A stretch of 64,000 nucleotides of DNA, taken from NCBI RefSeq assembly GCF_003473485.1, contig NC_053045.1, forward strand, positions 3,932,501 through 3,996,500, written 5' to 3'. Below the pieces are notes generated by a model. The model had not been told where the DNA came from. It saw only the letters and a list, made by a program, of their open reading frames with translations, and ran no database searches. The stretch comes from Medicago truncatula (lineage: Eukaryota > Streptophyta > Magnoliopsida > Fabales > Fabaceae). Positions within the stretch are counted from its first letter, which is position 1. Every line of letters starts with the position of its first letter. The position numbers and the translations under genes are program-made. Shown piece after piece: positions 47,165 through 57,100 of the stretch.

Positions 47165-47690
47165 TCTTAATCATAACAATGAGAAAAAACATAGATAGGA
47201 AAACATATCATTTGGTTCCATGGCATCACATGGCTGAATCTGAATAGGTGTGTGGCGTAGTTGTTGGCTCATGATTGCGTCATTTCATTGACTCGCATGC
47301 ATCATATAAAGAAACAAGGGAAATGCTAACTCATTTAATTGTTTTTGTAGTTTTCAATTAAAATAAAAAAATGTTTATTTTAGTAATCTTTTATCCTAAA
47401 AACCCATTTAAAAAAATGAAAGAAAAAAGAGAGAAGAAAAGTGGCCCTTCATGTTCGCCATATTATAATATGGCAACCATCATTATACAACAAATATATA
47501 TAAAATGGAAGAATAGTGCATGTTGGCCATTTCATATGGGTAGGGCAATTATATCTTCTTTTTTCGGGCATTTGTATATTTTTTTTGAGTAAAGATCTTC
47601 TCCACTTTTTTTTTTTAAATCAAATGGGATGAAGAGTATTACAAAAAATCCAACAAATGCACTTGTACTTCCATTCTCCCATCCATAAAT
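47165..47690 (-). promoter_or_regulatory. Distal upstream block of dirigent copy F, split by later sequence
   Basis: 47165-47310 carries TTAATCATAACAATGAGAAA, CATTTGGTTCCATGG, GTGTGGCGTAGTTGTTGGCT, TGCGTCATTTCATTGACTCG and CATGCATCATATAAAGAAAC. The normal continuation (AACAAATGCACTTGTACTTC) appears only at 47652, so about 330 bp were inserted between. That insert includes the perfect 18-bp palindrome GCCATATTATAATATGGC at 47457-47474. Confidence 0.5.
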
Positions 47691-48099
47691 ATGTTTTTTA
47701 CCATTGAATTAATTAATTATATTATATCTCATTTGATTTTTTCTTGGTCAAGTATCTCATTTGATTTAATATTGAGATTTACAAATCAAAATGTTGGAAA
47801 CTAAGTAATATATGAATGATTTGTCTCACTTGTATATTATATAATTGGCTAGTAAACCTGACTCAACAACCACAACTCAACCGAAAACGGTAATACAACA
47901 ATGAATAATAAAAGTAGTAAATTAGAAACCAACCGAACGAAAATCCAGTTAACAACGCAATGCGTAGCATATAGATACACACCTAGGCATAACCTATCGA
48001 ACCCAACGCAGGGTTCGAAACCAGATTGACCAGTAAAATAAACATAACTTGAAGAAAACAATATTTTTTTTAATGGAAAACAACAACAATAATTAACAA
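47691..48099. other. 3' flank of dirigent G
   Basis: No gene. A 15-bp direct repeat (TATCTCATTTGATTT) flanks a 13-bp filler at 47725-47767. The ACTAAAATAAACATAAC-type stretch near 48035, shared by the 3' flanks of D, E and H, is recognisable. Confidence 0.5.
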
Positions 48100-48690
48100 T
48101 CAATAGTGAAAAACGTGAACATTGTACTCAACACAAGCATCCCCAGCTTTGGCATCAATCCAATGAGTAGTAGCTTCAGCATAACCTCTAGCAAATCTGA
48201 AAAGTCCACTACCACCAACAACAGGCATTTCCCTAACCTTATTACGAGCATGATTCCTCCCCAAGATAGTAATGGTACTACCATTATACTTTCCTTCAAT
48301 GAAAGCAAAATTCATTGTCATAAGAAAACCTATTTCTTCCTGTGAAGCAGATGCATAGAATCCTTGAGCTCTACCAACAAGTTTAGAACTCAATTCGGGT
48401 CCTAAAGTTAAAGGGTTGTCAATCATGCTAACTAAACCAAAAAAAGTGGTTGAGTTTACTTTTGATGATGGTGGAACAATTGCAACCGAAGTTGGATTTT
48501 TTCCACTAACTATGTCATGCCAATATAATTTGAAATGACTTAGCTTTTCCTTCTTGTTTAGGCCTAACAACTTGCGATCTATTGGACGAACAAAATCAAA
48601 GGTATCTTCTTTTTCTAATGTTGAAGAAGTGAGTGTGTTACAAGAGATAAGAAGGAAGAAGAACAAAGTGAGGAAATGTTTGGAAGACAT
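48100..48690 (-). CDS. Dirigent protein, copy G
   Basis: A 196-residue secreted dirigent protein starting [17 protein letters not shown]. Motifs: [41 protein letters not shown] (Leu-Tyr where the others have Phe-Tyr), [63 protein letters not shown], a [14 protein letters not shown] segment, [21 protein letters not shown]. The 5' half groups with H, the [10 protein letters not shown] segment with D and H. Conserved Asp and Arg are present. Its upstream region carries a local duplication and a truncated copia element, so its promoter environment is altered beyond about 110-350 bp. DIR-b/d type, substrate unknown. Confidence 0.95.
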   Translation of the reverse strand: MSSKHFLTLFFFLLISCNTLTSSTLEKEDTFDFVRPIDRKLLGLNKKEKLSHFKLYWHDIVSGKNPTSVAIVPPSSKVNSTTFFGLVSMIDNPLTLGPELSSKLVGRAQGFYASASQEEIGFLMTMNFAFIEGKYNGSTITILGRNHARNKVREMPVVGGSGLFRFARGYAEATTHWIDAKAGDACVEYNVHVFHY

Positions 48691-48783
48691 TGTGGTAAAA
48701 ATGTTGACGTTTTGATGCTACTGTGGAGATAGTAAAGTAGTGGAGAATAATAATGGAGGCTTAGTGAAGTGAAGGTGAGGAAC

Positions 48784-48796
48784 AAATATAAAGAGA
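48784..48796 (-). promoter_or_regulatory. Probable TATA box of dirigent copy G
   Basis: CTCTTTATATTTGTTCC on the minus strand about 100 bp upstream of the ATG, in the position homologous to the other copies. Confidence 0.45.
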
Positions 48797-48802
48797 GGAA
48801 AG

Positions 48803-49020
48803 TGGACAAAAGGAGTGGGGGTGTAGGGTCAAAGTATTTTTCTACTTTTATTTTTTATTTAGATATTTCATTTTTATTTTTTTTGAAATATATCTAATTC
48901 AAAAATAGGAATGGACAAAAGGAGTGGGATGTAGGGTCAAAGTATTTTTCTAATTCTATTTTATTTTTTAGATATTTCATTATTTTTTTTTTTTAAATAT
49001 ATCTAATTCAAAAACCGAAG
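48803..49020. repeat. Tandem duplication, 109-bp unit, upstream of dirigent G
   Basis: TGGACAAAAGGAGTGGG followed by GTAGGGTCAAAGTATTTTTC, AGATATTTCATT and ATATATCTAATTCAAAAA appears twice (48803-48911 and 48912-about 49020). One unit is the normal dirigent upstream sequence (compare ATGGAGTGGGATGTAGGGTA at about 34636). Confidence 0.85.
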
Positions 49021-49044
49021 TGGAATAAAGGAAGTGGTAATCAA

Positions 49045-49787
49045 TGTGTAAAGTGTCTCCAAGCAACAACAACAAAAACAGACCTAGATCTAAGTGTAGA
49101 ACAAAACCACAAGCATAATCAAAGCACAAAGATAAGCAATGAAAGAAAGGAACAAACACACCGAGATTGTTGACCCAGTTCGGTCCAATATAACCTAATC
49201 TAGAGGAGAGAGTAGCTCTCCAATCCACTATGATGAAAGTGTTACAAAGAGTTACAAGAAAATAGCTTGCAAACTTACACAAGAACAAGATCTAATTTCT
49301 ACCCATTTTGTGTCACCCACTCTCACAATATGAATCCTAAGAGAAAATACAAAAGGAAGCTTTTTGATCATTCCAATGGTGAAATCTCACTACCCAAGGT
49401 GTTTACAATGTTTCCCAACCCAAGAGATCCTCACTACAAAGACACTCAACCCTAAAGTTACCTCCTTTGTAATCCAAGTTTCTCTCCCTTCAAGCTCACC
49501 TTCAAAATCTGCACAAGAACATTTATATAGCAGTCTTCAGCTGTCAAAATCATGTCAAGTTTTCCAAAACGTGGCACGATTGGTGCGTACGACCCAAGGT
49601 ACGACCAACCTTATCTTGAAAACGTACCGAGCAAATTTGAAAATCGTGTCACGTTTTCCCAAAATCGTGACACGATTGAGCACCCTGCAAACCATGCTCG
49701 CTGCTTGGAAAATCGTGACACGTTGATGTAATCGTGTCACGATTTCTCTGTTCTTCCAAACCACAAATTTGAAGCCAATATACAACA
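49045..49787 (-). mobile_element. LTR of a truncated copia element
   Basis: On the minus strand it starts TGTTGTATATTGGC at 49787, directly after a purine-rich AAGGTGGAGAA tract, and ends near TTACACA at 49045. It has a TATATAAATG box near 49530 and perfect ATCGTGNCACGAT palindromes at 49664-49676 and 49731-49743. It is the 3' LTR of the coding fragment at 49788-50285. Confidence 0.75.
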
Positions 49788-50285
49788 TTCTCCACCTTGA
49801 CTTCTAATTGGTGGTGATGTCAATTTAACCATCAACCACCATGATGCTCTCTCCAAAAGGGAATTAATCTTCAATGAACTTGATCAAGTCCAAGCAATGC
49901 TTGAACCTTGATCTAGGTAATCACTTGGTAAACACATCCGCCGGATTATCTTCCGATGCCACTTTTTCCACCACAATCTCTTTTGATTCAATCATATCTC
50001 TAACAAAGTGCAAGCGAATGTCAATGCGCTTTGTCCTCTCATGATACACTTGATGATTCGCCAAGTGAATGACACTTTGACTATCACAATGTATCTTCAC
50101 ACATTCTTGAGTAATTCCTAACTCACCAATCATACCTTTCAACCATATTTCACCCCTTCAACAAGGGCAATATACTCTGATTGAGTTGTTGATAATGCCA
50201 CCACGAATTGTTGATTTGCCTTCCAACTAATATACTCCGCTTCTATCGGGTTTTATGTTTACTCTCTATGGCACAGCTATTAGTT
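49788..50285 (-). mobile_element. Copia RNase H fragment joined to its 3' LTR
   Basis: It reads (minus strand) as the C-terminal RNase H of a Tork/Tnt1-like copia pol: an ISW-like end, then ALSTTQSEYIALVEGV-like wording, then GELGITQECVKIHCDSQS, HQVYHERTKRIDIRLHFVRD and ADVFTK. It is clearly the same family as the fragment at 62490-64000 on the plus strand. The upstream part of the element is missing; it abuts a gypsy gag scrap at 50286. A broken fossil. Confidence 0.85.
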
Positions 50286-50480
50286 GGATTCTTCAGTTAA
50301 CACAACATTTTCATCATCCAGTGGCTGCTGCTTCTTTTTCTTCGTTAACTCCTTCATGAATTTGGCATACATTAGCATTTGATCAAGGGCCTCAACAAAT
50401 GAGATGCTAACTTCCAACTTGGTGAATATTTCCATAAACTTTTGAAAAATATCCATAATTTTCTTCTTCTTGGTCATGTC
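50286..50480 (-). mobile_element. Scrap of a Ty3/gypsy gag region
   Basis: The minus-strand reading FQKFMEIFTKLEVSISFVEA, LDQMLMYAKFMKELTKKKK and VVLTEES closely follows the conserved gypsy gag-protease junction wording (F-KL-INIPF-EAL-QMP-YAKFMKEL-KK, LTEECS). It is about 65 residues long with nothing recognisable on either side in the same frame. A relic. Confidence 0.7.
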
Positions 50481-51655
50481 TGGATAGGGAAACTTAGTTC
50501 ACACAAGATGATATTTCACGAGGCTTATCACCATATATGAGAAGTTGGCATTTTATTTTCGTCGAGATGAAACCTATATCTATCAACTTCAACAATTCTA
50601 CTCTTGGACGAAACATAGTCATTTTAACAATACTATATTTAGAAGGTGGAAACATAGTCACTTGAACCATGGTTCTCTTTGTTACGTGATAAAAGTTTGG
50701 ATACACAATTACCACCCTTAAAGTATTGATTGCGTGATAGCTATACATTTTAAAAATTGTAAAATATACATTACAAGTTAATTTTATAATATTGATGTTC
50801 ACAAACTTACATATTTCAATGTTATTACTTCATGGATGATATAGATTTTATAATTTTCAAAATGTTATTATTTTAAAATGCATAGTCTTCACGTACTTAA
50901 TACTTTAAGGGTTGTTAACTACGTATTCAAACTCGTATCACATATCAAAGAGAATCGTGAACCAAGTGACTATGTTTTGACTATTTAAATATAGTTAAAG
51001 TAGATAAAAACAAGATTAGGTTTAAAATATAAAATACTAGACATCAACAATTGTATATAAAAGTTGAATGATTTTTGAAATGTTTAATTTAAAAAATATG
51101 AGAAGTTTTGCAAACTAAATCAATTATCGAGTTAGTTCATGAATCAAGCTAAGCTATACATGACTTAAGATCAATTCATTTAATTAAAAGACTTCATTTT
51201 TAACTCATGTTCAACGAATCAATAATTGAGTTGAGTCTTAAGCTTTATTTGAATTGGCTCGGTTTATTGACAATCCAAACTCCAACCAACAACCAATCTT
51301 ATGTTCTTTAGATTGTTAATATCTAAAATTACTAACAAAATATTGTTCTTTAAAAAATAAAAAACTTAAAAAATATTGTAAAACAAAAATTGAAGCTGAT
51401 TTAAATATGAGGAAAAAAAGTACAATATAATTTAAGATAATATTTTGTATTGGTTATTGTAGTTTTTTTTTTTTAAAGTATTGTTATTGGAGCATAATTT
51501 TCGTCTTCTTTTTATTGTTTAGGCAATGGAACATAAGTTTCTTACTCATAACAATGAAATGAAGCATAATTTTCATTCGACCCATATTAACTAGTGCTCT
51601 TAAAATACCAGTTAAGAATGTTAAAAGTAACTTTTTTTGATTAAAAATAACAAAT
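50481..51655. other. AT-rich spacer with possible repeat debris
   Basis: No gene recognised. Near 50490-50740 there are repeated phrases (CATAGTCAxTTxAAC, AGAACCATGGTTC-like), possibly old retroelement debris, but I cannot name it. From about 51480 on, the sequence resumes the dirigent upstream type (TTGTTATTGGAGCATAAT, CTTACTCATAACAATGA). Confidence 0.45.
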
Positions 51656-51925
51656 AATATAACATTTGGTTTCATGGATGGACTAATTTGATTTCTTAAA
51701 AAAAATAAAATTGGTTCATAGCTGAATGGGTTATGGGTGTATGGTGTGGTTGTTGACTCTTTTTGCGTCTTTTCATTGATTCACATACATCATATATTCT
51801 TTCTTTCCCATAGAGCCACGAATATGGAAAAAAGCACTCAAGTCTTTGTGCCGTGGCCAACGTGTTATGCGTTTGTGGTCCGTTTTAATTTAGAAAGACT
51901 AACAAATGCACTAATTCTTCCATAA
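51656..51925 (-). promoter_or_regulatory. Distal upstream block of dirigent genes (copy G version)
   Basis: ATTTGGTTTCATGG, GTGTATGGTGTGGTTGTTG, TGCGTCTTTTCATTGATTCA, CATACATCAT, then TATGGAAAAAAGCACTCAAG, AAGTCTTTGTG, and AACAAATGCACTAATTCTTC. The order is as in copy H. It was pushed to nearly 3 kb from copy G by the copia and gypsy debris. Confidence 0.5.
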
Positions 51926-51940
51926 TATCACGTTTGCAAA

Positions 51941-52068
51941 ACTCAATCGGTAAAATGCCGAAATTGTTAGGCCAGACGTCATGACTGAGGTTCGAACTCC
52001 GGTACCTCCACTTGTATGTGTAAGTTTATAATGGCTTTGTCATTTCGTCTATCTAAAAAAAATAAAAA
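51941..52068 (+). repeat. SINE with long target duplication
   Basis: Head AACTCAATCGGTAAAATG, box-B-like GAGGTTCGAACTCCGGTACC, A-rich tail. It is flanked by a 16-bp direct repeat ATATCACGTTTGCAAA (about 51925-51940 and 52069-52084), typical of LINE-driven retroposition. Confidence 0.8.
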
Positions 52069-52244
52069 ATATCACGTTTGCAAACAAAACAAAATTAGGG
52101 TTTCTCCATCAAGTGCCCTAATTACATGCTTTTTCTATGCAAAAATTATTACTTTTATTCCTTAAATAATATCTCTTTAAATATTTGTTAGTATTTTGCA
52201 AAATATTACAACACAGTTGCACAAACACTCAAATAAACATAACT

Positions 52245-52353
52245 TTTTTGAATAAGCTAAATTAGTCCATAGAGAATTGAACCTAAGACCTCAAGAAGAA
52301 GAATACTTTCAGGTCTCAAGTCAATACCACCAGACCAATTCTAGTGGGTTCTA
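52245..52353 (-). repeat. SINE, second family, with 14-bp target duplication
   Basis: On the minus strand: head TAGAATTGGTCTGGTGGTAT (box-A-like), TAGGTTCAATTCTC (box-B-like), ending in AGCTTATTCAAAAAA. The 14-bp repeat AAATAAACATAACT flanks it (52231-52244 and 52354-52367). It landed in the 3' flank of dirigent H. Related copies lie at 9905-10030 and near 35880-36070. Confidence 0.75.
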
Positions 52354-52412
52354 AAATAAACATAACTCTAACAACAATTTTTTTAATGGAAAACAACAAC
52401 AATAATCAACAA

Positions 52413-53006
52413 TCAATAGTGAAAAACATGAACATTGTACTCAACACAAGCATCCCCAGTTTTGAAATCAATCCAATGAGTATTAGCTTGAGCATATCCT
52501 CTAGCAAATCTGAAAAGTCCACTACCACCAACAACAGGCATCTCCCTAACCAAATTAATGGCAGGATTCCTCCCTACGATAGTAAGAGTACTACCATTAT
52601 ACTTTCCTTCAATGAAAGCAAAATTCATTGTCATAAGAAAACCTAGTTCTTCTTGTGAAGCAGATGCATAGAATCCTTGAGCTCTTCCAACAAGCTTAGA
52701 ACTCAGTTCTGGTCCTAAAGTTAAAGGGTTGTCAATCATGTTAACCAAACCAAAAGCGGTGGTTGAGTTTACTTTTGATGATGGTGGAATAATTGCAACC
52801 GAAGTTGGATTTTTTCCACTCAAGACGTCATGCCAATAGAATCTGAAATGACTTAGCTTTTCTTTCTTGTTTAGGCCTAACAATTTGCGATCTATCGGAC
52901 GAACAAAATCGAAAGTGTCTTGTTTTTCTGATGAAGTTGAAGTAGTGAGTGTGTTGCAAGATATGAGAAGGAAGAAGAACAAAGTGAGGAAATGTTGGGA
53001 AGGCAT
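52413..53006 (-). CDS. Dirigent protein, copy H
   Basis: A 197-residue secreted dirigent protein starting [17 protein letters not shown] at 53006. The open frame runs upstream to 53177 but passes the TATA box, so that start is rejected. Motifs: [36 protein letters not shown] (Val for Ile after the conserved Asp), [96 protein letters not shown]. It is closest to copy G in the N-terminal half. All expected family landmarks are present, with an intact promoter block and distal block upstream. DIR-b/d type, substrate unknown. Confidence 0.95.
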   Translation of the reverse strand: MPSQHFLTLFFFLLISCNTLTTSTSSEKQDTFDFVRPIDRKLLGLNKKEKLSHFRFYWHDVLSGKNPTSVAIIPPSSKVNSTTAFGLVNMIDNPLTLGPELSSKLVGRAQGFYASASQEELGFLMTMNFAFIEGKYNGSTLTIVGRNPAINLVREMPVVGGSGLFRFARGYAQANTHWIDFKTGDACVEYNVHVFHY

Positions 53007-53112
53007 TGTGGTTGGGTTTGTGAGATTTTTGTTAAGATAATGAATGTGGAGAAAGTAAAGTAGTGGAGGAGAAAAGAATAATAATGGAGGTAAATGAAGT
53101 GATGGTGAGGTG

Positions 53113-53140
53113 ATGAGGGGTTTGTCTTGTTTATAAAGAG
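53113..53140 (-). promoter_or_regulatory. Core promoter of dirigent copy H
   Basis: TTTATAAACAAGACAAACCC followed by CTC on the minus strand, about 125 bp upstream of the ATG. Same layout as copies A and C. Confidence 0.65.
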
Positions 53141-53315
53141 AACAAATATCAAAAAGCAAGTAAACGAAAAAGAACAAACAACGGAGTAGAACGTAGGCAA
53201 AAGTATTTTTCTTTATTTAACCAAATGCTAACGATTGTTTGTTTTTAGTGCACTCTTTAATACCTTTAAATATTAATCATTTTAATAGAAATTGATGTAT
53301 TTAATGTATTGAAAA

Positions 53316-53490
53316 TTAAATTATTTAACTTTTTCTATAAATATTTTTTTAATTAGAAATCTTTGTGTATTTAAGGCACTTGTAGCAAGACCCATATAAT
53401 ATTGAATTATTTAACTTTTTCTATAAACATTTTCTTAACTAGAAATCCTTAAAAGGTGTCTTTAAGGCACTTGTAGCAAGACCCGTATAA
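53316..53490. repeat. Tandem duplication, about 85-90 bp unit
   Basis: Two copies of TTATTTAACTTTTTCTATAA, AACTAGAAATC-like, AAGGCACTTGTAGCAAGACC and C(A/G)TATAAT follow each other upstream of dirigent H. Confidence 0.8.
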
Positions 53491-53962
53491 TAAAAAAAAG
53501 ACAATTTTGATCTTTAAATTAAATATCTTATTAATAATGTTCTATGACATTTGTTAAAAAACAAAAGTATGAACTCTACATTAAAAACATTTTTTAATCA
53601 TTTAAAAAAGTTGAATATATATTTTTCGCAAATTCTCAAAAAAATATTTCTATTTTAATTTTTTTTAAAAATGTCTTAAAATACACTTTAACATTTTCCT
53701 TATCTTAATAGTTAAATGTTTTTTTTTTTGTTAAGAAATAACTATTTTCTATCATTTACAACTATGATAACTTATTTACCAAAAATGTCAGCAAAATAAT
53801 TTTTAAAATTTTTTATTCCACATAATTGTGATAAAATGTAGAAAAATAGTATGATTATTTTTTTAAAGAAATTAGTACAATAAAATATAAATTTGATAAT
53901 TAATTAATTGATTTACAAGTATAAGTGAACTTTAATTTACAAGTCTATCGTAGAAGGCCTTT

Positions 53963-54049
53963 TTTTTTGTGGTGGTCGATGTTCGAACTCTAGATCTTAC
54001 ATATATTATGCATTGTGAATACCAGCTGACTTAAACTTACAAAGACTTG
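53963..54049 (-). repeat. SINE copy with perfect 13-bp target duplication
   Basis: On the minus strand: GTAAGTTTAAGTCAGCTGGT (head), CTAGAGTTCGAACATCGACC (box B), ACCACC then an A-tail. It is flanked by GTAGAAGGCCTTT at 53950-53962 and 54050-54062. Short but apparently full retroposition product. Confidence 0.85.
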
Positions 54050-54099
54050 GTAGAAGGCCTTTAAAAATATATTTTTGAAACCAAAATTAGAGTTGTTAT

Positions 54100-54375
54100 T
54101 GGTGTATAATTTTCCTTCTCTTAATGGTTGGTTCTAGGCCTGAGTGGGGTGTGTGTGTGGCGTGGTTGTTGGTTCACGGTTGAATCATTTCATTGACTCG
54201 CATGCATCACTTTGCTTTCATTCTTTCCTACTTGACCAAAGAGACACAAACATGGAAACAGGTACTCAAGTACTCTTTTAAGTCTTTGTGCGTGTAGAAT
54301 GTGTTCTGCGTTTGTTGTCGGTTTTATTTTAGAAAGGTAAACAAATGCACTTCTACTTCCATTCTTCCATTATAT
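54100..54375 (-). promoter_or_regulatory. Distal upstream block of dirigent genes (copy H version)
   Basis: About 1.1 kb upstream of copy H. It has GTGTGTGTGGCGTGGTTGTT, GAATCATTTCATTGACTCGC, ATGCATCACTTTGCTTTCAT, GACACAAACATGGAAACAGG, AAGTCTTTGTGCGTG and AACAAATGCACTTCTACTTC. It is the longest and best-preserved version, with TGACTC and an RY-type CATGCAT. Confidence 0.55.
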
Positions 54376-54643
54376 GGCCACGTTTGAAGGAGTCAAGATC
54401 TTAAAAAGTGTATTAAGAACAACATTATCTGGCCCTCCAATTATTAACTGATTTTTTACGTGGGCTCAAATTTATACAATGTGCATTACTTTCAAATTAT
54501 TAATTTTCACTTTATATTTATGATAGTAAAAATATATCAGTAGTTAATAAGAAGAATTTTGTAAGTTTGTTAAATGGTCATGTCTTTTAAGAATTTTATT
54601 GCTTTTTTAATTTGATTATGAAAACCTTTGGGATAAAAAAACA

Positions 54644-54850
54644 TACTTTCTCTTATCATTATTATAAATAAATACTCATTTTACAAATTTATTGAATAAC
54701 TTACTTTCTCTTATCATTATTATAAATAAATACTCATTTTACAAATTTATTGAATAACTGATATATTTAAACAATAATAATCAGATATATTAATTGTTTA
54801 ATAAATTTTTAAAATGAATATATTTATTTATAATAATGATAGAAGGAAAT
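54644..54850. repeat. Inverted repeat with a duplicated left arm
   Basis: A 58-bp unit (TACTTTCTCTTATCATTATT...) occurs twice in tandem (54644-54701 and 54702-54758). Its inverted counterpart (ATTTATAATAATGATAGAAG) lies at about 54790-54850. The whole could fold into a hairpin with either left copy; probably a MITE in which one arm was duplicated. Confidence 0.7.
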
Positions 54851-55111
54851 AGATTTCTTTGTCGAACCTTTATTTGGGACTTTCCATAACTTTTTCCACT
54901 GCACATAACCTTATTCAATACAATGTACACTAAATTTGACTATATTTTTTTAGTTGAAATTTGAAACTTCATTCCCTATTTTAAAAGACTATTCAATACA
55001 CTCTCTTTAATATTCATCTTTTTAATGGTTTAAATTATTGTGGATCTACATCTTAGAAATAGAATCTATACAAAGTTGTGGGACATACATTAATTTTATA
55101 CAATAAAAAAA

Positions 55112-55301
55112 GGGTCCTGTTAACCGGTGCTCCCGGGGCACTAGTACTTAAGCATACCATAAAAGGGAATTATTACCATAAAAGAAAACTGTTTTTGACT
55201 TTATTATCAATTAATTAAACAATTTTAATGCATTAACTACTATATAATTTCATTTTTCATATGTTTAACCGGTGCCCCGGAGGCACCGGTTAGCATTTCC
55301 C
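55112..55301. mobile_element. Short Mutator-like MITE with perfect 9-bp target duplication
   Basis: The left end GGGTCCTGTTAACCGGTGC and the right end (other strand) GGGAAATGCTAACCGGTGC are inverted repeats continuing into CCGGGGCAC. It is flanked by ATAAAAAAA at 55103-55111 and 55302-55310. 190 bp, no coding. Confidence 0.85.
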
Positions 55302-55310
55302 ATAAAAAAA

Positions 55311-56524
55311 TGAGTATCAAAGAGTATTAAAAAATGAATGTTGCTAACCTTCCTCTTGTTGACATATTTTCTTCCACGCCACAAGAAAAAAAACCAATAA
55401 ATATAGGAAAACAATCATTTATATTATTATTTACTTAATAAAACATGTTCTGTAAATCTTTCTTTTTATTCGAATATGAAAAAATCTCTTCCACAAACAG
55501 AAATTTCAAAAAGTCTCCGGAGTCTTTTGTTGACTAATGAACCGCACCCACCCATTTTGATTCAGGTAAAAAGTACACTTTTGTTAATTCATCATTTCAT
55601 ACAACACCCATACACGAAATATTAACAACTGCATTTAAGACATTTGATAAAAAGACTAAATAAAAAATGTTGTTTTAGAAATGATTTTGGAAATGATACA
55701 TTCAATGCATTAAAACTTTAAAATCAAATTTTTTCTACTTAAAATTCATCAATTATTGTTATTTACGTATTCTTAACAAGTGTCATAACAGTTGTTAAGA
55801 AGACCTATACTATTAAATATCACATTAACTTTGTACTAATATCACAACAACAAAAATGGTTTATTTTCCATTTAAGAAGTTTCTACTAAAAGTTGAAATG
55901 CATTTTTTTAGTTGTGGCGGATCACAATTACTATTTTAATTTTCTTTGTAAGAAAATGGCACAAAAGTGGATATGAAACCATTCGTCCTAGTTCCAATAA
56001 ATTTAAAAGTACCATTTTTTTATAGGTTTTCTACTATATATAATTATAGTATTCAAGATGTGTCAACACTAAATATAAATATCTCTTTCAGCTGAAATTC
56101 AAATTTTAGTTTATGTTTTATTATTTATTTGAAACTAAAGGTGTTAGTTTTCTCCAAATAGGTCATAATAAGTAGGTGCTCGGAAACAATGTGTTTGACA
56201 TTTTCAGTTAAAAAGTGGGTAGTTTGGTTGGTATATACCGATGAATTTTAAGCATGATGACATATTGGAAACAAGAAAACTAACATAATCATCAGTTTAT
56301 TAATATTTGTCAATTGAAAAAAATTCACCAAATACATACATGTGTGTGGGTATATATATATATTATTCTAGAAGAACTATTTTTCTCGTGTACTTATATA
56401 GTTATAATATGTACATGCAGGAAACAAACGACCTACAACGTGGGGAGAGAAAAATAATTAAAAATGAAAATGTGTTGCACAAAAAATAGTTTTTTTTCTT
56501 TCTATCAAGAAGCCTAAATACAGT
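55311..56524. other. AT-rich spacer, no gene
   Basis: No recognisable gene or element edge was found on either strand in this stretch. Confidence 0.55.
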
Positions 56525-56655
56525 CACCGTGAGCTTAGCTCAATTGGTAGGGATATTGCATAATTTATGCAGGGTCAGGGTTCGAACCCCGAACACCACA
56601 CTTCTCCACATTTAAATGTGTGAGCTCCAGCCACTAGACTACTAGACCAAAAAAA
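56525..56655 (+). repeat. tRNA-derived SINE, well-preserved copy
   Basis: GTGAGCTTAGCTCAATTGGT (box A), GGGTTCGAACCCCGAACACC (box B), CTTCTCCACATTTAAATGTG, then GACC and an A-tail. Flanks CTAAATACAG and ATAAATACAA agree in most positions. It is the best reference copy for the related SINEs at 13230, 27822 and 31023. Confidence 0.8.
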
Positions 56656-57100
56656 AAACATAAATACAAAAAATAGTTTTGTCATAAGTTTGTTGACTAC
56701 GAAGTTTAATAATCAATCATTCAGCAAAAAACAGTAAGAAAGGCACCAAGCATCCTATGCATGTAATGTGCAAGAAGTGTATTCATTAGTAGAATTGATA
56801 TTAATATAAGTTTTACCATGTAAATATTTTTAAAAAGTGTGAAAATATTTTAAATTCTGTAAAAGAAATATTAAATATATTAACTTAAATTTTAAAATAG
56901 TAATAGAAATATTTGTGTTATTTGAAAACAATGAGTAGAGTATTTTATTGTAAAAAAAAGTGTAATTTTGAGTTAAAGTTTTTTACTCTTTTGAATTATA
57001 TAATTTGAATGTTGAAAAAGTTTTTTTACGTCAAAGAGTTTTTCCATTAAAGTATTGTAATTTCTCTTTTAAAACTTTTTATATTATATTATAGATCAAC
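56656..57100. other. AT-rich spacer, no gene
   Basis: Nothing beyond a palindromic ATTATATAAT-type motif near 56994, which recurs further right. Confidence 0.5.

Noticed and set aside
56525-56600. Possible tRNA gene (box A and box B with GGTTCGAACCCC)
   Set aside because: The region after box B does not fold into a tRNA, an A-tail and target duplication follow, and several similar copies exist; it is a SINE.
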